A model generated the notes under the pieces. It made no database searches, was not told the origin of the DNA, and was given only the letters and a program-made list of their open reading frames with translations. From Hyposmocoma kahamanoa (Eukaryota; Arthropoda; Insecta; Lepidoptera; Cosmopterigidae), in NCBI RefSeq assembly GCF_003589595.1, contig NW_020653945.1, forward strand, positions 25,133,007 to 25,197,006: 64,000 nt of DNA, given 5' to 3'. The translations under genes and the position numbers were made by a program. How positions within the stretch are numbered: the stretch's first letter is position 1; every line of letters begins with the position of its first letter. This document shows positions 25,801 to 40,800 of the stretch, piece by piece.

Positions 25801-28800
25801 CCCTCGTATTCAAAGCTAGCTTATTCGTTATTTTAGCGAAATTGAGTTATTAACATATCTAGGATCAGAGAAACGAGATCTGTAACTCCTTCTAATCCGT
25901 CTTTTTAAATGTCATTTGGTTTTAGTTTTATTGTTTAGTGAAATCAGCGTAATTGGCACATCTTTTATCGTGCCCTGCGCGTCCCTACAGGACCTGTACA
26001 ACGCCACTGTTATGCGGTGTCAGTCGCTAAGTACTGCTTCTCACAAATATAAGGGTATGCACTAAGAACAATAGTAGGCATAAAAAAGGGTCAGACCTGC
26101 AGAAACCTTTTTAAGAAATACAATATAATGACCATATACTCACAATATATTTATGATATAATTGTTTATGCGCGTCAAAACTTGGCTACTTATGAGCGAC
26201 GTACGGGCGGAGGCCGAGCGTTACGAAACGCGGGAACACTAAAATCCGTTGCCCACCGTACCGAACTTGCAACTAGAAATCCGCGGGTAATAAGGTCGCC
26301 GATTCTACGAACATCTACCCACAGACCTGAAAAGTGTTAGAAACGATGAAACGTTTTGTACCCGACTAAAAAACCTTTTATTGGATATTGAATTGTACAG
26401 TGTCGATGAGTTTCTTTTGAATCAATTTTAATTTTATTTTATTCGACAAGCAGTAGCTATACTTTATTTTTGGTACTTGGTGTAACGGGCTGGTGTCCGC
26501 AACTCGACGACAAGGCGCCTATTTTATTTTATATTCATTATTATTATTATAATTTTATTACTGACGATCATAGTTATCCCACGACATTGTATTTCCAATT
26601 GCAATATTGTGACATTGATAACATGAATTAAACGATTCTATTCTATTCTATGGTCACATGACAAGCGCTCAACGCGCGTTACGTTTTTATATAGTGTACA
26701 CATGGCGGGCGCTTTTCGGGCGTTGAGCGCGCGTTGTCACCGTTTCAGTGCAAGTTCGGCATTAGTCGAAGATAGACGTGGAAACACCTATGTGCTTGTG
26801 GATTTTATATCGAAGACGGAGACTGCAACGCAACAGGAGACAGAAATATTGGGTTCCATCCTATTTTATTCTCCAGGCTCAGTGAAAGTCACTTCATAAC
26901 TTCACTACACACCTACAGCGACTTATAAAATTTGGTAAGTTTTAAGCGCGAATTATCGAAACGCCCGTTGAACGCTCTTCATGTGAACACGATAGACGCT
27001 AAGAAGAAGCATAATTGACATTTTTTACGAATAAAAAGCGACAGGTGTTACAGACAAGAATGGAAGGTTCCTCAAGCGTGTGTCTTTCGAAACCGATTTT
27101 AAGCCCTTGAGGAAGATTTCTCAGTACCTGAGACCAGTGAAATGTAACATCCCCTTACATGATGCAGGAGTTCACAACTGTGACTGCGAGCGCGGTCTCT
27201 CTTCTATTGGACAACCGAAACGAAGTATTTGTACCCGAGTTAAAGAACATATAGCTGATGTCGAATACCGTAAAATAAGTCTGCAGTCTGCGAGTATATC
27301 ATGGATTAATCTGCACATTTAATTAAGTTCGACAAACTCCAGATGGTTTCTCCGTACCACCAGTTTTGGGATTCGGTATTTCCTCTAATTTTCATTAGTC
27401 CTTAGTCCCAAGCAGACATAAGACTGCAATACTAAGTTTTGTTTTAATTTATTCCAATTACCATTAAAATTAATAATAAAAAATAATTTCAATTGCTAAA
27501 ATAAATTAATTTGTTAAACATAATTGTGTTGCATAAATCAGAATGTTCATTGGAAAAATTTAAAAATAAGGTAATTATAATTACTAACACATTCAGTATA
27601 ATTAATAATTTACTACTTAACAGATAGCTAACTGTATTATTCATAGTTTTCAAAAATGCTTAATAATACGAATCCTTTATCGCACTGCTATTTAAATAGT
27701 GTTGTAACTCAAAACATGTGAAATTCAAGATGATATCATTACTGAAAGTAAAAATTGATTATCTACACGTCAATAAAACCGTCGTTGGACTCGTATATTG
27801 TAAGAAACAATTAAAAGATATCTACTTAATTCAAAATGAGACAAACTTTATGTAAGCTAGTTCTGGCCAAAACGTTAAAGTTTAACCTATACATAAATTT
27901 TAATAATCTTTCACGGGAAGTCAGTAATGAAATTAAAATAAAAGTTTTTCATCACTTTTTGAGTTAATACGCTATTATATTACCAGTTAAAGTATGAAAT
28001 TACCGTTTTTAATTTTTTTGTAAGATAAAATATATTTGTTTAATCAAAGTATTTACCCTCGTTGTCTATACATTTCTGCCATCTAATCGGAAGGTCATTT
28101 AAACCTTTGCGATAGAACTCTGGATACCTGGACTCCTTAAGCTGTGTGAAGGCATTTTGTATTGCTTCATGCGTTATCGTGGAACAATAACGGTGAGCTG
28201 TTTTGCTGCGAGTTTCGCCGTCATTGTTCAAATGCAGTATATCATATTATGGGTAATTCCTTGGTAGTTTGATACGGGTAGGCTTACATCATCACTTTCA
28301 ATTCATCGTTATTTATCTTAGTGATTAGTTTTCCTCGTGGTTCATTCTTCACGTCAAAATTTCTCTCCAAATACAGAAAAGTTTAAGGAGACTGGTATCA
28401 TGACTGTGGCATCACAGTACATTTAATCAAACATTTTGTAAGCCCGTGAAAATATACATAATTTCATTAAGAAAGAAGATATCCATAATATTAACCTTAG
28501 TCTTAGAACTAAGTCCAAACTCATGGTACTACGTTTTCATTTAATTGCCAAGGTAAACGATTCTTCTATGGAGAACTGTATACGTTTTTACAATAAGATT
28601 CCGGAGAATATATTAAGATTGTCATTTCCTAAGTTTAAGACTTACATTAAAAGTATTTTAATTGAAAAGTCATATTACAAAATTGAAGATGAAGAAGTAT
28701 GGAAAGACAACAAGAGTCTAGATTCCACACAATTATGATTCAAAGTGTATTCCATAGTATTTAAGTTTATTTGAAAAGAGCAAACTCTAGAGTATCTTGC

Positions 28801-31800
28801 TCGTTCTTCTCAGGGATGTCAGCGTCAGTGAACGAGCGGTAGCTTAAAAAGTAGTTTAAAAAATGACGTTTTCAAGTGTAAAAAAATTTACCTAAGAATA
28901 AATGATTATTTGACTTTGACTCAGCATTGACATTACGAGCAGTTTCTGCTGTGGGAACTCATATTCGAAAATTACTCTGATTTTCGCTGTAGCCATCTTC
29001 ATATTAAAAGCTGAATGTAAAAACAGTTGAAAGTCAAACAATCAAATATTATGTTTTTGTTTTCAAATTGAGAATGTTTTTTTTTGTTTTCGTGTGAAAA
29101 AAACTTCACTCTGAAATCTGACACCATGCAAGGCTTAAATTTAATTTAAAGTGGCCAGTACGACAAATCGATAATTTCATATTTAAAGCCCTATTGTTAA
29201 CAGTGCTATTCATTGACTTACAATTATATGGACGTCGGGTCCGCGCTAAAAAGTGTCCGAATTTATAGGGCGTTAAAATCGTATACAGAGCGTCATTCAC
29301 GCTTTAGTCTTCGTTTGTTCGACTGACAGCGAAGCAAGCAAAATTAGACAGTACTGCGATGACATTACAATTTAAATTCAACGTTTTAGCTTTTTCATAT
29401 TTCTTTACATGTCACTACGTTTAAATAGGTTGACTTGGGACATTTTTTTCGTGGTTTTTGTATTAGACCCGTCGTCCATTTATTTGTAAGTCAATGGTGC
29501 TATTATTAATTGTATAATTTATTATCGAAGTTTATCACCTGTTTCAGGATTCAATTTACAGATTATACTAAGCTCATTGTTTTCTTTGAACTTCGGCATG
29601 GATGCAGCGGAATTGCAATGGTATCTAGTGCTCGATGGTTTTATATCGCAGCTACCTTGGACTCGGTAATTTTATATTATAATTTTGCATATCAATATCT
29701 CCAATGAACACTGAGCCAAGTTTATTTTTTTGGTCAGTTTCTGTTATTTTTGTAAACAGCCATATTTACTAATAATTATGCTCCCTGCAATTAGGCAGGG
29801 CCAACTTCGAGAAATAGGTCAATCGTCGAATCCGATTCGGTTGGGTAGCTTTCGGGGAGCTCCTGGACGTCTTCTCGTCCGCAATAGCCGAGTCCTTGAA
29901 GACAAAAGTCTTCGAGTAGTGCGTGTTGCCAGCGATGACCTACGGCTCTGAGACGTGGTCACTTACTATAGGCCCCATAAAAAAGTTCAAAGTCACTCCA
30001 CGAGCTATGGAGCGAGCAATGCTCGGCATTTCTCTACGTGATCAAATCAGAAACCAGGAGATCAGTAGAAGAACGAAAGTCACCGACATAGCTCGAAGGA
30101 TTAACAAGTTGAAGTGGCAGTACGCAGGGCACATAGATCGTAGAACTGACGGCTGTTGGGGCAGAAAGGTTCTTGAATGGAGACCACGAACCGAAAGGCG
30201 TTCTCCCACTGAACGCCTTGCTGTCCCCCTACTAGATGGACGGATGAACTGGTAAGGGCGGCCGGTAACCGATGGATGCACGTCGCGTACGATCGGCTAA
30301 TCCGGAAATCTTTGGGGAGGCCTATGTTCAGTAGTGGACGTCTTCCGGCTGATATGATGATAATGATGCGCCCTGAATTTTGTGAAAAAATAAAGTAACA
30401 AAACACAAGGCAGAACAGGTCCTAAAATTAAGTTTACGTAGTGTTCATTTATTTCGAACACGACAGTTCTGCTGTAAGTAAATGAGGAATTGGATAGTTT
30501 GCAGACAGTCCTGGTTGCAGCGTCAGATCAAGGTTACCATACTATTATAACTTTATTATAATTTAATTATTTCTCTGTATTCGGGTTACAAAGACCCGTA
30601 AATACAAACCTTATAAACCTTATACACGACAACATAATAAAATACTAATTAGTAATTATTTACACGTATTGTCTGCGACGTGTGACGCAACGTGGGTGTC
30701 CGACAGCCGGCCTTGAAAACGTCGGTACATAACACCCTTCGGTCAAAATTCGTCCTTCATTTAGGTCGACAATGTTGGGTTGGCACTCTCGCCACAAATG
30801 AATTAAAATTCACATTGTGGTGAGATCTTAAATACTCGACCCTCAAGGTAGCACTGGCTTTCACCAGTAATACGTAATACTCCACAATATCCGCAGACTT
30901 TGTGGAGTAATCAACCATGACACGTATACTGGACGCAATAAATTGTTCGGGCTAGCGTCCCCGTCGCACAGGTCAACTCTTCTCGGTGGTACTGACGACA
31001 GCGCTATAGTTTTTTTGTCCGCAACCATAGAAAACATAAGGAAACTGTGGATATGTGACCTCCAGGCTGTAAAATTTGATTTATAATAAGTTGTCGGTAT
31101 ACAGAGTGTTTTTTTTAATGGGACGGTATGGGGAAATCCTCAGCCATAGAAGATACAAGGAAACTGTCTTAGGAACCATTGAGTCTTTTTTGTGAAAACA
31201 ATTTTAACATAGTACATTTTTTGGTCAAACGTGAGTTGTCTATAAAACTGAATAAAATTAATCTATTTTTTTTAGTGTTGATCGACTCAGTTTTACGTAA
31301 GGATCATTTCATTGTCTACGATGAAAAAAAACAGGTCAGCAGAGAAGTTGGACAAATTTCGTAAAACATTTTTGTATACAAAATGAATACTATTTTTTTA
31401 AAGATTCACAGCTTCTTTTAGGCCGATTTCATTGTATGTGATGAAAAAATTCGGAACAACAGAATTTGGTCAAATTTATAACTCCCTCCTTGTTCCGTTG
31501 GGGTTTTAAAAGAGATCCAAATAATGATAAAAATCTTGTGCACAGTTATACTAAGAAATGTTTGGGTGTGCTCATTGTCCAAGCTGTGGTAGCCTAATAA
31601 AAAATAAAAAAATAGTTTAACTCACCGCCTCTCAAACAGAGGACGTGGATTCGAATTCAAGCTCGCGCCTTTGATTTTTTCGGAATTTTGTGCAAAATTT
31701 AATTTAAGCATTCCGGTGAAGAAAATCATCGTGATGAAATATAACAGGGTACGTCGCAGAAGGTTCGCAACCCTCGAAAATCGTTCGAAGTCCCCAACCC

Positions 31801-34800
31801 GCATTGGGCCAGCGTGGCGGACTGTCCTAAACCCTCGTCTGAAAGGAGACACGTGCCCAGCAGTGGGACGTATAAATGGGTTGATAGTTATGATGCTCAT
31901 TGTTAATTTGCAGGTGTCACGGAAATAAGACAATTAAATGTTTTGATTACCACGTGTTTAAGCAGAAGGTGCTGCTGCCTACTACTAAACTCATTTATGT
32001 CTCCTTTAAAACATTTGAGACAGTTAACAATCGAACTATATCTTATAATTTTGGAAATTCATTCATGGAATACTTTGGGTAAGTATTGAAAACTATATAA
32101 CTAAATAGTTTTATTTACAAAGGCCGAGGAATCGAGTTCTTATGTTTTCGCGAATGATACACTATAATAAATAAATATTGGACATCGCATACGTTGCACT
32201 GACCCCAAAGTAAGTTACGCGATAGGTGTCTACCGCTGAGTGTACCGATGTCGGTACAAGCGCGCCTACAAGTCTTTCATTTATGAACATTCGGCCCCGC
32301 ACGACTGCGCACGGCGGGCAATGTTATTTTTACCTCTCTAAGCACGTGCTTAGGTTCTTTTTTCCTCGTAGTGAGCGCCCGGTGTTATTAATAAGATTTA
32401 GTAGACTATGTATGTATAGTGAGGTATGTTTTCATGGTGTCACCATTTCTGAGGTCACGGGTCGATGTTGAAAGAATAACATTTCTATATTGTCTCTGGT
32501 TTGAGTGTTTGTAGCACCGTCATTGTTTCCGATTTCCATAACACAAGGGCTTTAGTTATTTACTTTGGGGTGTGGGCAACGTATGTGATACTGTCTATTA
32601 CTAATATTTATTACTTATTCTCGATTACGATTGTATTTCTAAATATAAAGGTTCGCTTTGTTAGTATTATTTGATTGTGGTCATAGCTAGGGAGTTCCCT
32701 ATTGCACGGCCTCACTCGCCTGGGGAGCGGGTCGGAGGGCAACCGACTCGTCCCTCCGTTGGCGCGGGAGCCCTGGCGCAAGCTAGGGCGGCCGGGCGGC
32801 GTCGTGGTGAATGTTCACTGACCCCACGGCGCCGACTCAACCGGCGAGAGGGAAACCCGGGGGGGTTTTAGTGTGGTAGGCCTTCCAGTGTGGAGGGAGG
32901 GTCCCCACACTAGGGAGAGTTCCCACATAACCCCTGAGTCTCCCTGGGCTCAGGGGTATCCATAAAGATTTCCCCCCCGTCAAAAAAAAGAAAAAAAGAA
33001 AAAAAGGGAGTTCTCTATGCTATGACCAGAGCAACGAAATTCACTCCAGGGCGTACCTAAATCATCCAGAATAGGACCAATTCAGGAAAATTTTTTTTCT
33101 TAAACATGCTCGGAAATTATGTCATTAATTACTTTCGAAAAACGAATGCGGAAAGTTTGTCATTTATGGACCATGCGACTTCTTCCTGTCCAAGGTCTGC
33201 AAAGTATGAAAATCCATTACTGTCCTCTTCTCTAAACTTTTAAATCTACCTACTAATAACGAACTATGCAAACAGACAAAAGAAAAACTCATACAGCCAA
33301 CTGCCCAGTGTTCGTAACTGCGAGAATTAAAAATACCTGTACTTAAAAAAAAGAAAATGGCGGTAACTCTTAAACTAAAGTGTTTTGGTATTCTTTTGTT
33401 TTTTCGTCTTTTTTGTATTTTGGTCGAAAATTAGTGCTAGTGAGAAAAGCGATAAGGAAAGTACAGTATTAGATATACTTTCAAACACATCATCAGAAGT
33501 TCTGCAGACTACTATTAAATGTGCCTAGGAAAACAATAACAGTTTCTTTTAGAAATTGTATTGTATAAATTTTAATGATAATGAATGAATGAAATAATTA
33601 ATTAATATTATTATTAATAAAAAAGATCGAAACAATTCTTTCGATCCGGCCGGATTCGAACCGACGTCCTCTAGCATACCGTGCCAGAAGCTACAAGACG
33701 CCGGTTCGAATCCGGCGAGATCTAAGGAATTTTTCTTTGTATTAATAATTATAACAAACTAGTGGAATAATTAAAAAAAAAAAATTGAATATCAATTCAA
33801 TAAAAAATTAAGATAATTAAAATTTCTTTACTTTTTCTATTATACATCTTACTTTCTTTAGTCTTTTATTTACTCGCATTGTTTGAGAAAAAATTCTATA
33901 CTTGCCTCGACGGGAACGGGAATTGCTTGACTCGTTCAGCAATCCCTTACTTCCCGGCCTCTGCTATAATGTACTATTACCAAATTGGTTGTACCAGGAA
34001 TCGAAACTTCTTATTTAGCACTAACTGTTGGGCCACCGAGTTCATCATAAACGTAAATAAAGTTATGCTAAGCCTAAATTACAATTATTCATAGCTGTAG
34101 TGTGACGTGACTTAACATAACCGCTCACGCGATGCGCTCCTCCTACCGCAAAATGGCGGCTATTTGGTTTCGCAAATTAGAAAAGCATTCAGTTTAAACA
34201 GAAATTTTTATAAATAAAAATTATTATTCTGCATTGCGAAATAAATACCCTCCGTACTACCAACAAAAACATCTCAAATAAAATGCAGTAATACACCGCA
34301 AATCCTGCACTTAAAAAGCACTAATGAAATTTTTGGTGTACTTGGATAAATATGATAATATTCCGTTTGAGTGGTTCTAACGTTTACCATGAAATTACTC
34401 CTTAAAGTATAGTTTATAAACATTTATATTCAGGGTAAACTTAAAAAANNNNNNNNNNNNNNNNNNNNNNNNNNNNNNNNNNNNNNNNNNNNNNNNNNNN
34501 NNNNNNNNNNNNNNNNNNNNNNNNNNNNNNNNNNNNNNNNNNNNNNNNTAAATAACTTCGATATCCGATAAATCGGTATAAAATCATCACCGGCACCTCT
34601 AGGTGTGGTATTCGTCTACGGCTGCATGTTTCCTGTGAGCGGATAATTGTGTACACATTGTCTCGTGTCCACGTGTGAGTATACCCAGTCAGTATTACGA
34701 GAGCCGTCCGCGAGAGTGGACGAGGTGTCACGTTATACATGTTCAAGACAGGCAGAAGCAAACATAGCAATGTCGATTTAAATAGAAATAGAAAACTTCG

Positions 34801-37800
34801 TAAGGGCCGCTAGTTCGTTCCGCGGCTTAATTGGTATAGCGTCTGACACGGTTTGCTTTTTCTTAGAATTTGATCTTTGTATTAAAAATATCGATTTCTT
34901 TACACGATTTAATTCCGTTTCTTTTTATCACCTAGTCAATATTTCGATTTGGTAAGACTTGTATCGCATTTGATTGGCTGATGAATCTGATGTGTCAAGT
35001 TTTGTGATTCGTGATTGGTTGACGTGAAATACGGCTAACCAATCGGCGAATTAGATTTTTCTAGCTTTGTAACGACGGGGATAGTGGAGTTTTTCGACCA
35101 GTTTGCAACATTTATTGCCGGTGATTGTCCAAAGTGAGATTAAACTTACGTAATGTGTACTTAAAACGAGTTTGCTTCCGAACCCTCGAGTCCGACAAAG
35201 CCACCATTAAGTAACAGACGTTTGGGGATATATAGTAGCAATACCATTATAATAAATATGTGAAGAAAGTCGTGCCTTTGAATACAAAAAACATCTATTG
35301 TCAGAGCAGATGTGTCTCGCTACATAGACATTTCCCTAATCCAATGCGTTTGATACCTGTAAACCTAGATTTCCGTACCTATACATACTAATATTTGGTG
35401 GCTATTGTTATAATTTAATATTATGTTTGTAAACTTACATTATTATTTATATTACTTACCTTCATTACTTACACTATTTACATTGTTTGCTTTACATCTT
35501 ACACTTTTGCTTGATATATATATATGTATAGTATTTAGAGTTAGGTATATATATTTGCGTGTGATGCACTTTGGTGGCATGGCTTACTGGGCTGCGATCG
35601 CTCACCATATGGTACTGGCAGAAAACCAGCACTGTTTGACTTCGCTCGGTCTACAGTATTTATGCCGAGTCAGGGCCATTTCAGCACAAACTGTAGTCAT
35701 AAGTACATTAAAATTTTATCAGTTGTTATAGTATTTGTTTGTTTTTCTCACAGTATTTGTTTTTCTCGCAATATGTGTTTTGTATAAATGTGTATAAAAT
35801 TAATAATGAATGTTCTATGTGCTTTTATGTTATACTCTGTGAAGTGATTGTAAATGTTTTGTTTCTGTTTGTATTTGTGCTGAATAAACGTGTTATCTAT
35901 CTATCTATCTATCTAAATAAGTAATATTCGACAAAATTAAAAGACAAGTATTAAGAATGAAGCTTCATTCGCATCACGCGTCTTTTCATTTGGTCAAGTA
36001 TTGCTTATTTGGCAGTAATTGTTTCGGACGGAGATCGAGAGTAGACCCCCAGATTCCGATTAGCTTGTATACCACTGCTAATGCTAACATCGTGCAAAAT
36101 TCTATCACGATGTCAACAGTGCGTGTGACTTATGTGCGTGTACTTAATTAATCTTAAGCTACGTGTTGTGGTTCTTGAGATTGAGAAATGGTGCAGCTGT
36201 AATAAGCGTAATCCAGCATGGACAGTAAAACAACCTTGTAACTTTTGAACGGCGGACCGTCTAAATCTAGTTTTTTGCGACTAGAACCGACTAAATAGCG
36301 ACTCTTTTCTGTCTAATTAAATTTCAAAAACTCGACCATGATCACGCTGGAACATCGAATATATAATCAGAAATAGAGACGAAATAAGGGCCATATATTC
36401 CTGGTAACACATTAGCGATACAGCTAAAAAAATTGTATATACATAATAAAAAATATTCTGTATTTATTGTAATAAAGATAATATCTCTAACAATGCCGTG
36501 CTGTTCTATTTGGTGGTGTGGAAAAAACAGCAAAACATCTAATTACAAAACAAACGGAATCATATTTCATCGGTAATAAAATATTAAATATATAATTTTG
36601 CAATTTTCGTCCATTATAGCAAAGCTCAAGTTAACTGGTCGATTTGAAGTGAAACAGTTGACGACAGCCGTCAATTGTTACGACAACACGGGCTAGCCAA
36701 TCGGAGCGCTGTCACAGTAATGATAAGGCAGAATAGTTTTCAAACAAATTAAATGTCATTTCGTCTCTATTTCTGGTTATGTACTCGATGCCCTGGAATG
36801 AGGCACGCCAACAGTGCATGCAAAAATTAACGTGTGTACGACCAAAGATTACCTAATTTACGTAACAGATACATCACAATCATACAAAATCGAAAGTACC
36901 TACTCTTTGTTAGCCTCGTAAATGTGACCAATAAAACTAGGCGCTCACAACGAGGAAAAAGGAACCTAAGCACGCGCACAGATATGTGAAAATAACGTTG
37001 CCCGCCGTGTGCAGTAGTGCGGAACCGAATGCTGGGGTTGTAAATGAAAAACTTGTCGCAACGTTTGCGCTGTCGGTGGCAGGCATTTGTCGCATAATCT
37101 GGTGCGAGTAATGGAGCCCTGGTGCGTCCACCACTGTCTACGTATGCTTTGACCTTGTCTTTCCTATTTACTTACCATATTCAAATTCAAATATGTATCT
37201 TTATTTCATAGGTTAACTAGCGCGGTAACAGTAGCGTGGTAGCCTAATGGTTTGACCTACTGCCTCTCAAGCAGAGGGTCGTGGGTTCTTGGAATTTATG
37301 TGCGAAATTTTATTTGAAATTTATCATGAGCTTTTCGGTGTTCACAACTATCGGAAAACGTGTTAAGCTCCAAACCCTCATCTGAAAGGAGTGCTCAGCA
37401 GTGGGACGTATAAATGGGTTGATGATGATGATAGGTTTACTAATTACGAGTACACTTCAAATCTCTTATTATTAACCGACTTCAAAAAAAGGAAGAGGTT
37501 CTCCATTCGACTGCATGTTTTTTTGTATGTGTGTTACGCGATAACTCCGGTATTTGTGAACCAAATTTCATGATTCGTTTTTTGTTGGAAAGAGGGTACC
37601 TCCATAGTGATCCGATTTCAATAAAACTTGGTAATTATATGTAATTCCACGTACTTTTGAGGTCGGTTTTTTTAGTACTCTATACTGAGATTATTACTGA
37701 TACGAATATCGAACAACAAAGAATTCCTTGGATCCTATTGGACTTGATCAGTGACTGTTGCTTCAACTTGACTTATTTAAAACTTGCTCAAAGTTGACAG

Positions 37801-40800
37801 AGCGGTAGCTTCTTTGATGCAACAGTCGCTGGTTCGAGCCCACACGGATCTAAAGAATTTTTCATTGTTTGTTCGTTCTTTGTATCAATAATAATAACAA
37901 AGTATTGGAGTATTTTTATAAATAATTGTAACAAATGTAAAAATTAAAAAAAACCCGACTTCAAAATTTTGCTTATCAGCTTTTCTATTCTATTCTATTC
38001 TGACTTCTTGGTGACATTGGTACTGTTACGGACTCCTTTTTAATTTTTTTTTTTTCGGGATGTCATGGTGACAATGATTTGTTGATTACATGTATAGTGT
38101 CTAGTGTAAAGTCAACTTTTATTTGCGGTAAAAGAACCCAGAACAGCATCAGAGACTACCTTGAGAGTATACCCTTTCAAACAAAAGAAGAATTTTCAAA
38201 ATCGGTGCACAATTGATGGAGAAATTGGTAAATACACTGACATTCCTATAAAATTTAAGGATTTTCATGGGATCCCATCAGATTCTGACTTGGTGATAAT
38301 GAGACCACCACGAGAGTGCACCCTTTCAAACAATAAAGAATTTTCAAAATTGGTCCACAATTGACGGAGATAGAGATAGATAGATATCTCCTATATCTGA
38401 AAACATGCATAAAACATACATACAGCCGTACAACGTATAACTTCCTCCTTTTTTTGAAGTCGGTTAAAAAAAGATGACTATCACGGTAATAAAAACATCA
38501 TGATATTCAATAAGAATAGAAATATTACATTTGATGTCGTCACACTGATCAAACATTCTCATTCCTAAGGTCGATTTTCCACAGAAAGATCGAAACTATA
38601 AGGGTTGCTCGTTGTAAATAGACATTGGTCAAAATTTTTATTTTCAACGATATTTGTTTTATATATAATAGATTTCTTAGATTTTCGCGATTGTTACACA
38701 TAGGAAATGAAACTATTTTTCCGGATTTAAATCGCGTATATTTGTTTTTTCAAACAAACCATTGAAATTAAAAAACATCCTAATTTCAACAGGGAAGATG
38801 GTTTCTCCGTACCACCAGTTTGGGATCCAGTATTTCCTCTAATGAAAAATCCCAAACAGACATAAGACTGGAGTACTAATTAATATGTTTTAGTTTATTC
38901 TAATTTCTATTAATAATTAATAATAAATTAAACTTAATAAAAATTCATTCAATAAAATAATTTGTAAAACTTAATGTAGCGTAAATTGGAATGTTTTCTT
39001 TGTAAAATTAAAAATAAGGTATTTAATTAATAACTACTGTAACTATAGTGAAAAAATAGGGTGGTTTGCATTAATATTAGACATGACTGGTTGAAGACTG
39101 TACCACCTCAGTCAACCGTGACCATGGGACCTGTAAAGGGCCCGAAACGTCGGTTTGTTTGAAAAAACAAATATACGCGATTTAAATCCGGAAAAATAGT
39201 TTCATTTCCTATATTATAGATTGTTATGCCAAATGAATCACTTATAGTCGCTGAAACTGTATAAATAAAATAACCTTTAATAGTCAATTTTTGTTTCACT
39301 ATAACTGTAGACTTTATAAATGTGCAATTTTTTATTATCAACCGGATAGTTTTTGAAGTGAGTTTATGAAGATAACTGAAACAAGTGCTAAGAGGTTGGT
39401 ATACCTAGACATTAATTCAATGTCAATTGAATGATAGCTTCACTCATGTCCATTTACAATTGGCAAATACGAGAAATTAATCGACCATCTTTCATATTGT
39501 TACAGAAATCTCAGACATCACAATATTATATCGACAAAAGATCTACTTACGCTATTGATAAGGTTTAGTTTGTTTCTGCTATGCGTTCTGTCTGGATTTA
39601 CTTTCTTCAAGAAGTGGTTTTGGAAGGTAAGGTGTTGTGTTATAAAACTTATGTTGTCGATTTATAGGACTATAACATATGACTATAACATATAAGAGCT
39701 TGTAGTCTGACCTATAACGTAATTTGTGTATCATTTAGTGGCGACATAAGCTGCCGACGACAGGATGTGCCGGTGCGGCTTTACTCTTTTGTTACTTTGC
39801 ATTCAAAGAAATGTATATAATCATTGACGTACAATTATATGGACGTCGGGTCCGCGCTAAAAAGTGCCGAACTTATAGGGCGTTAAAATCGTATACAGAG
39901 CTTCATTCACGCTTTAGTCTTCGTTTGTTCGACTGACAGCGAAGCAAGCAAAATTAGACAGTAGGTACTGCGATGACATTACAATTTAAATTCAACGTTT
40001 TAGCTTTTTCATATTCCTTTACACTACGTTTAAATAGGTTGACTTGGGACATTTTTTTCGTAGTTTTTGTATTAGACCCGTCGTCCATTTATTTGTAAGT
40101 CAGTGTATATAATGCAGAAAATATGTCCTGCATTAAATTGCATTGTATAAAGTGCACGCTGTGCTACACATCGCAGCGTGGAGCCGCTTGCTACATGTTG
40201 TTTGTTTGAAAAAAATTGAAAAGTCCCTATTGTGTTTGATTTCGCGGCACAGGGTTTTATTTTTGAAGTCCCAACAAAAAGGAAGCATACCGTTAGTGTA
40301 AAATAGAAATAAAATACTATTAGGTTATTATTAACACACAGTAGAAACCTGTATTAATATTATTATAATAATAATTATTTAAATTATTTTAATTAGGGTA
40401 TGTTGTGTGTGTGCGTTACACACAACATAGCCCAGGTTAGTACCTGAACCTCTTCGAACCTGGGACCTCTGCGTGGCAGTCCGGCATGGTAACCGTTCGG
40501 CCACGGAGTCAGTTTGTTTTGCCATGGATATCAGTGTTTTGTTCTACGTCCTAGTTAGTTATATACATGTATAGTTAGTTACTCTATTTCTGATGTACCA
40601 CTGATATATGTGTGTGTTGTGTTATACTATATATCTGTTGACCACAACAGCAGAGACAAGCTAAAAATCGGTGCTGTGTAAACGCGTATGCTCTACGCAG
40701 TGTGGGCTGAGCTTGATCGTTGTAAATTGTAATTTTTGTAGTTTTTATGTCATTGAATAAGTTAGGTTTAATGTTTTTTGTGTTGAACAGGTCTAAATGG

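Noticed and set aside
29106..29300. 64-codon minus-strand frame, repeated almost identically at 53450
   Set aside because: Both lie in the hAT-type MITE; identity comes from repeat copies, not from coding constraint.
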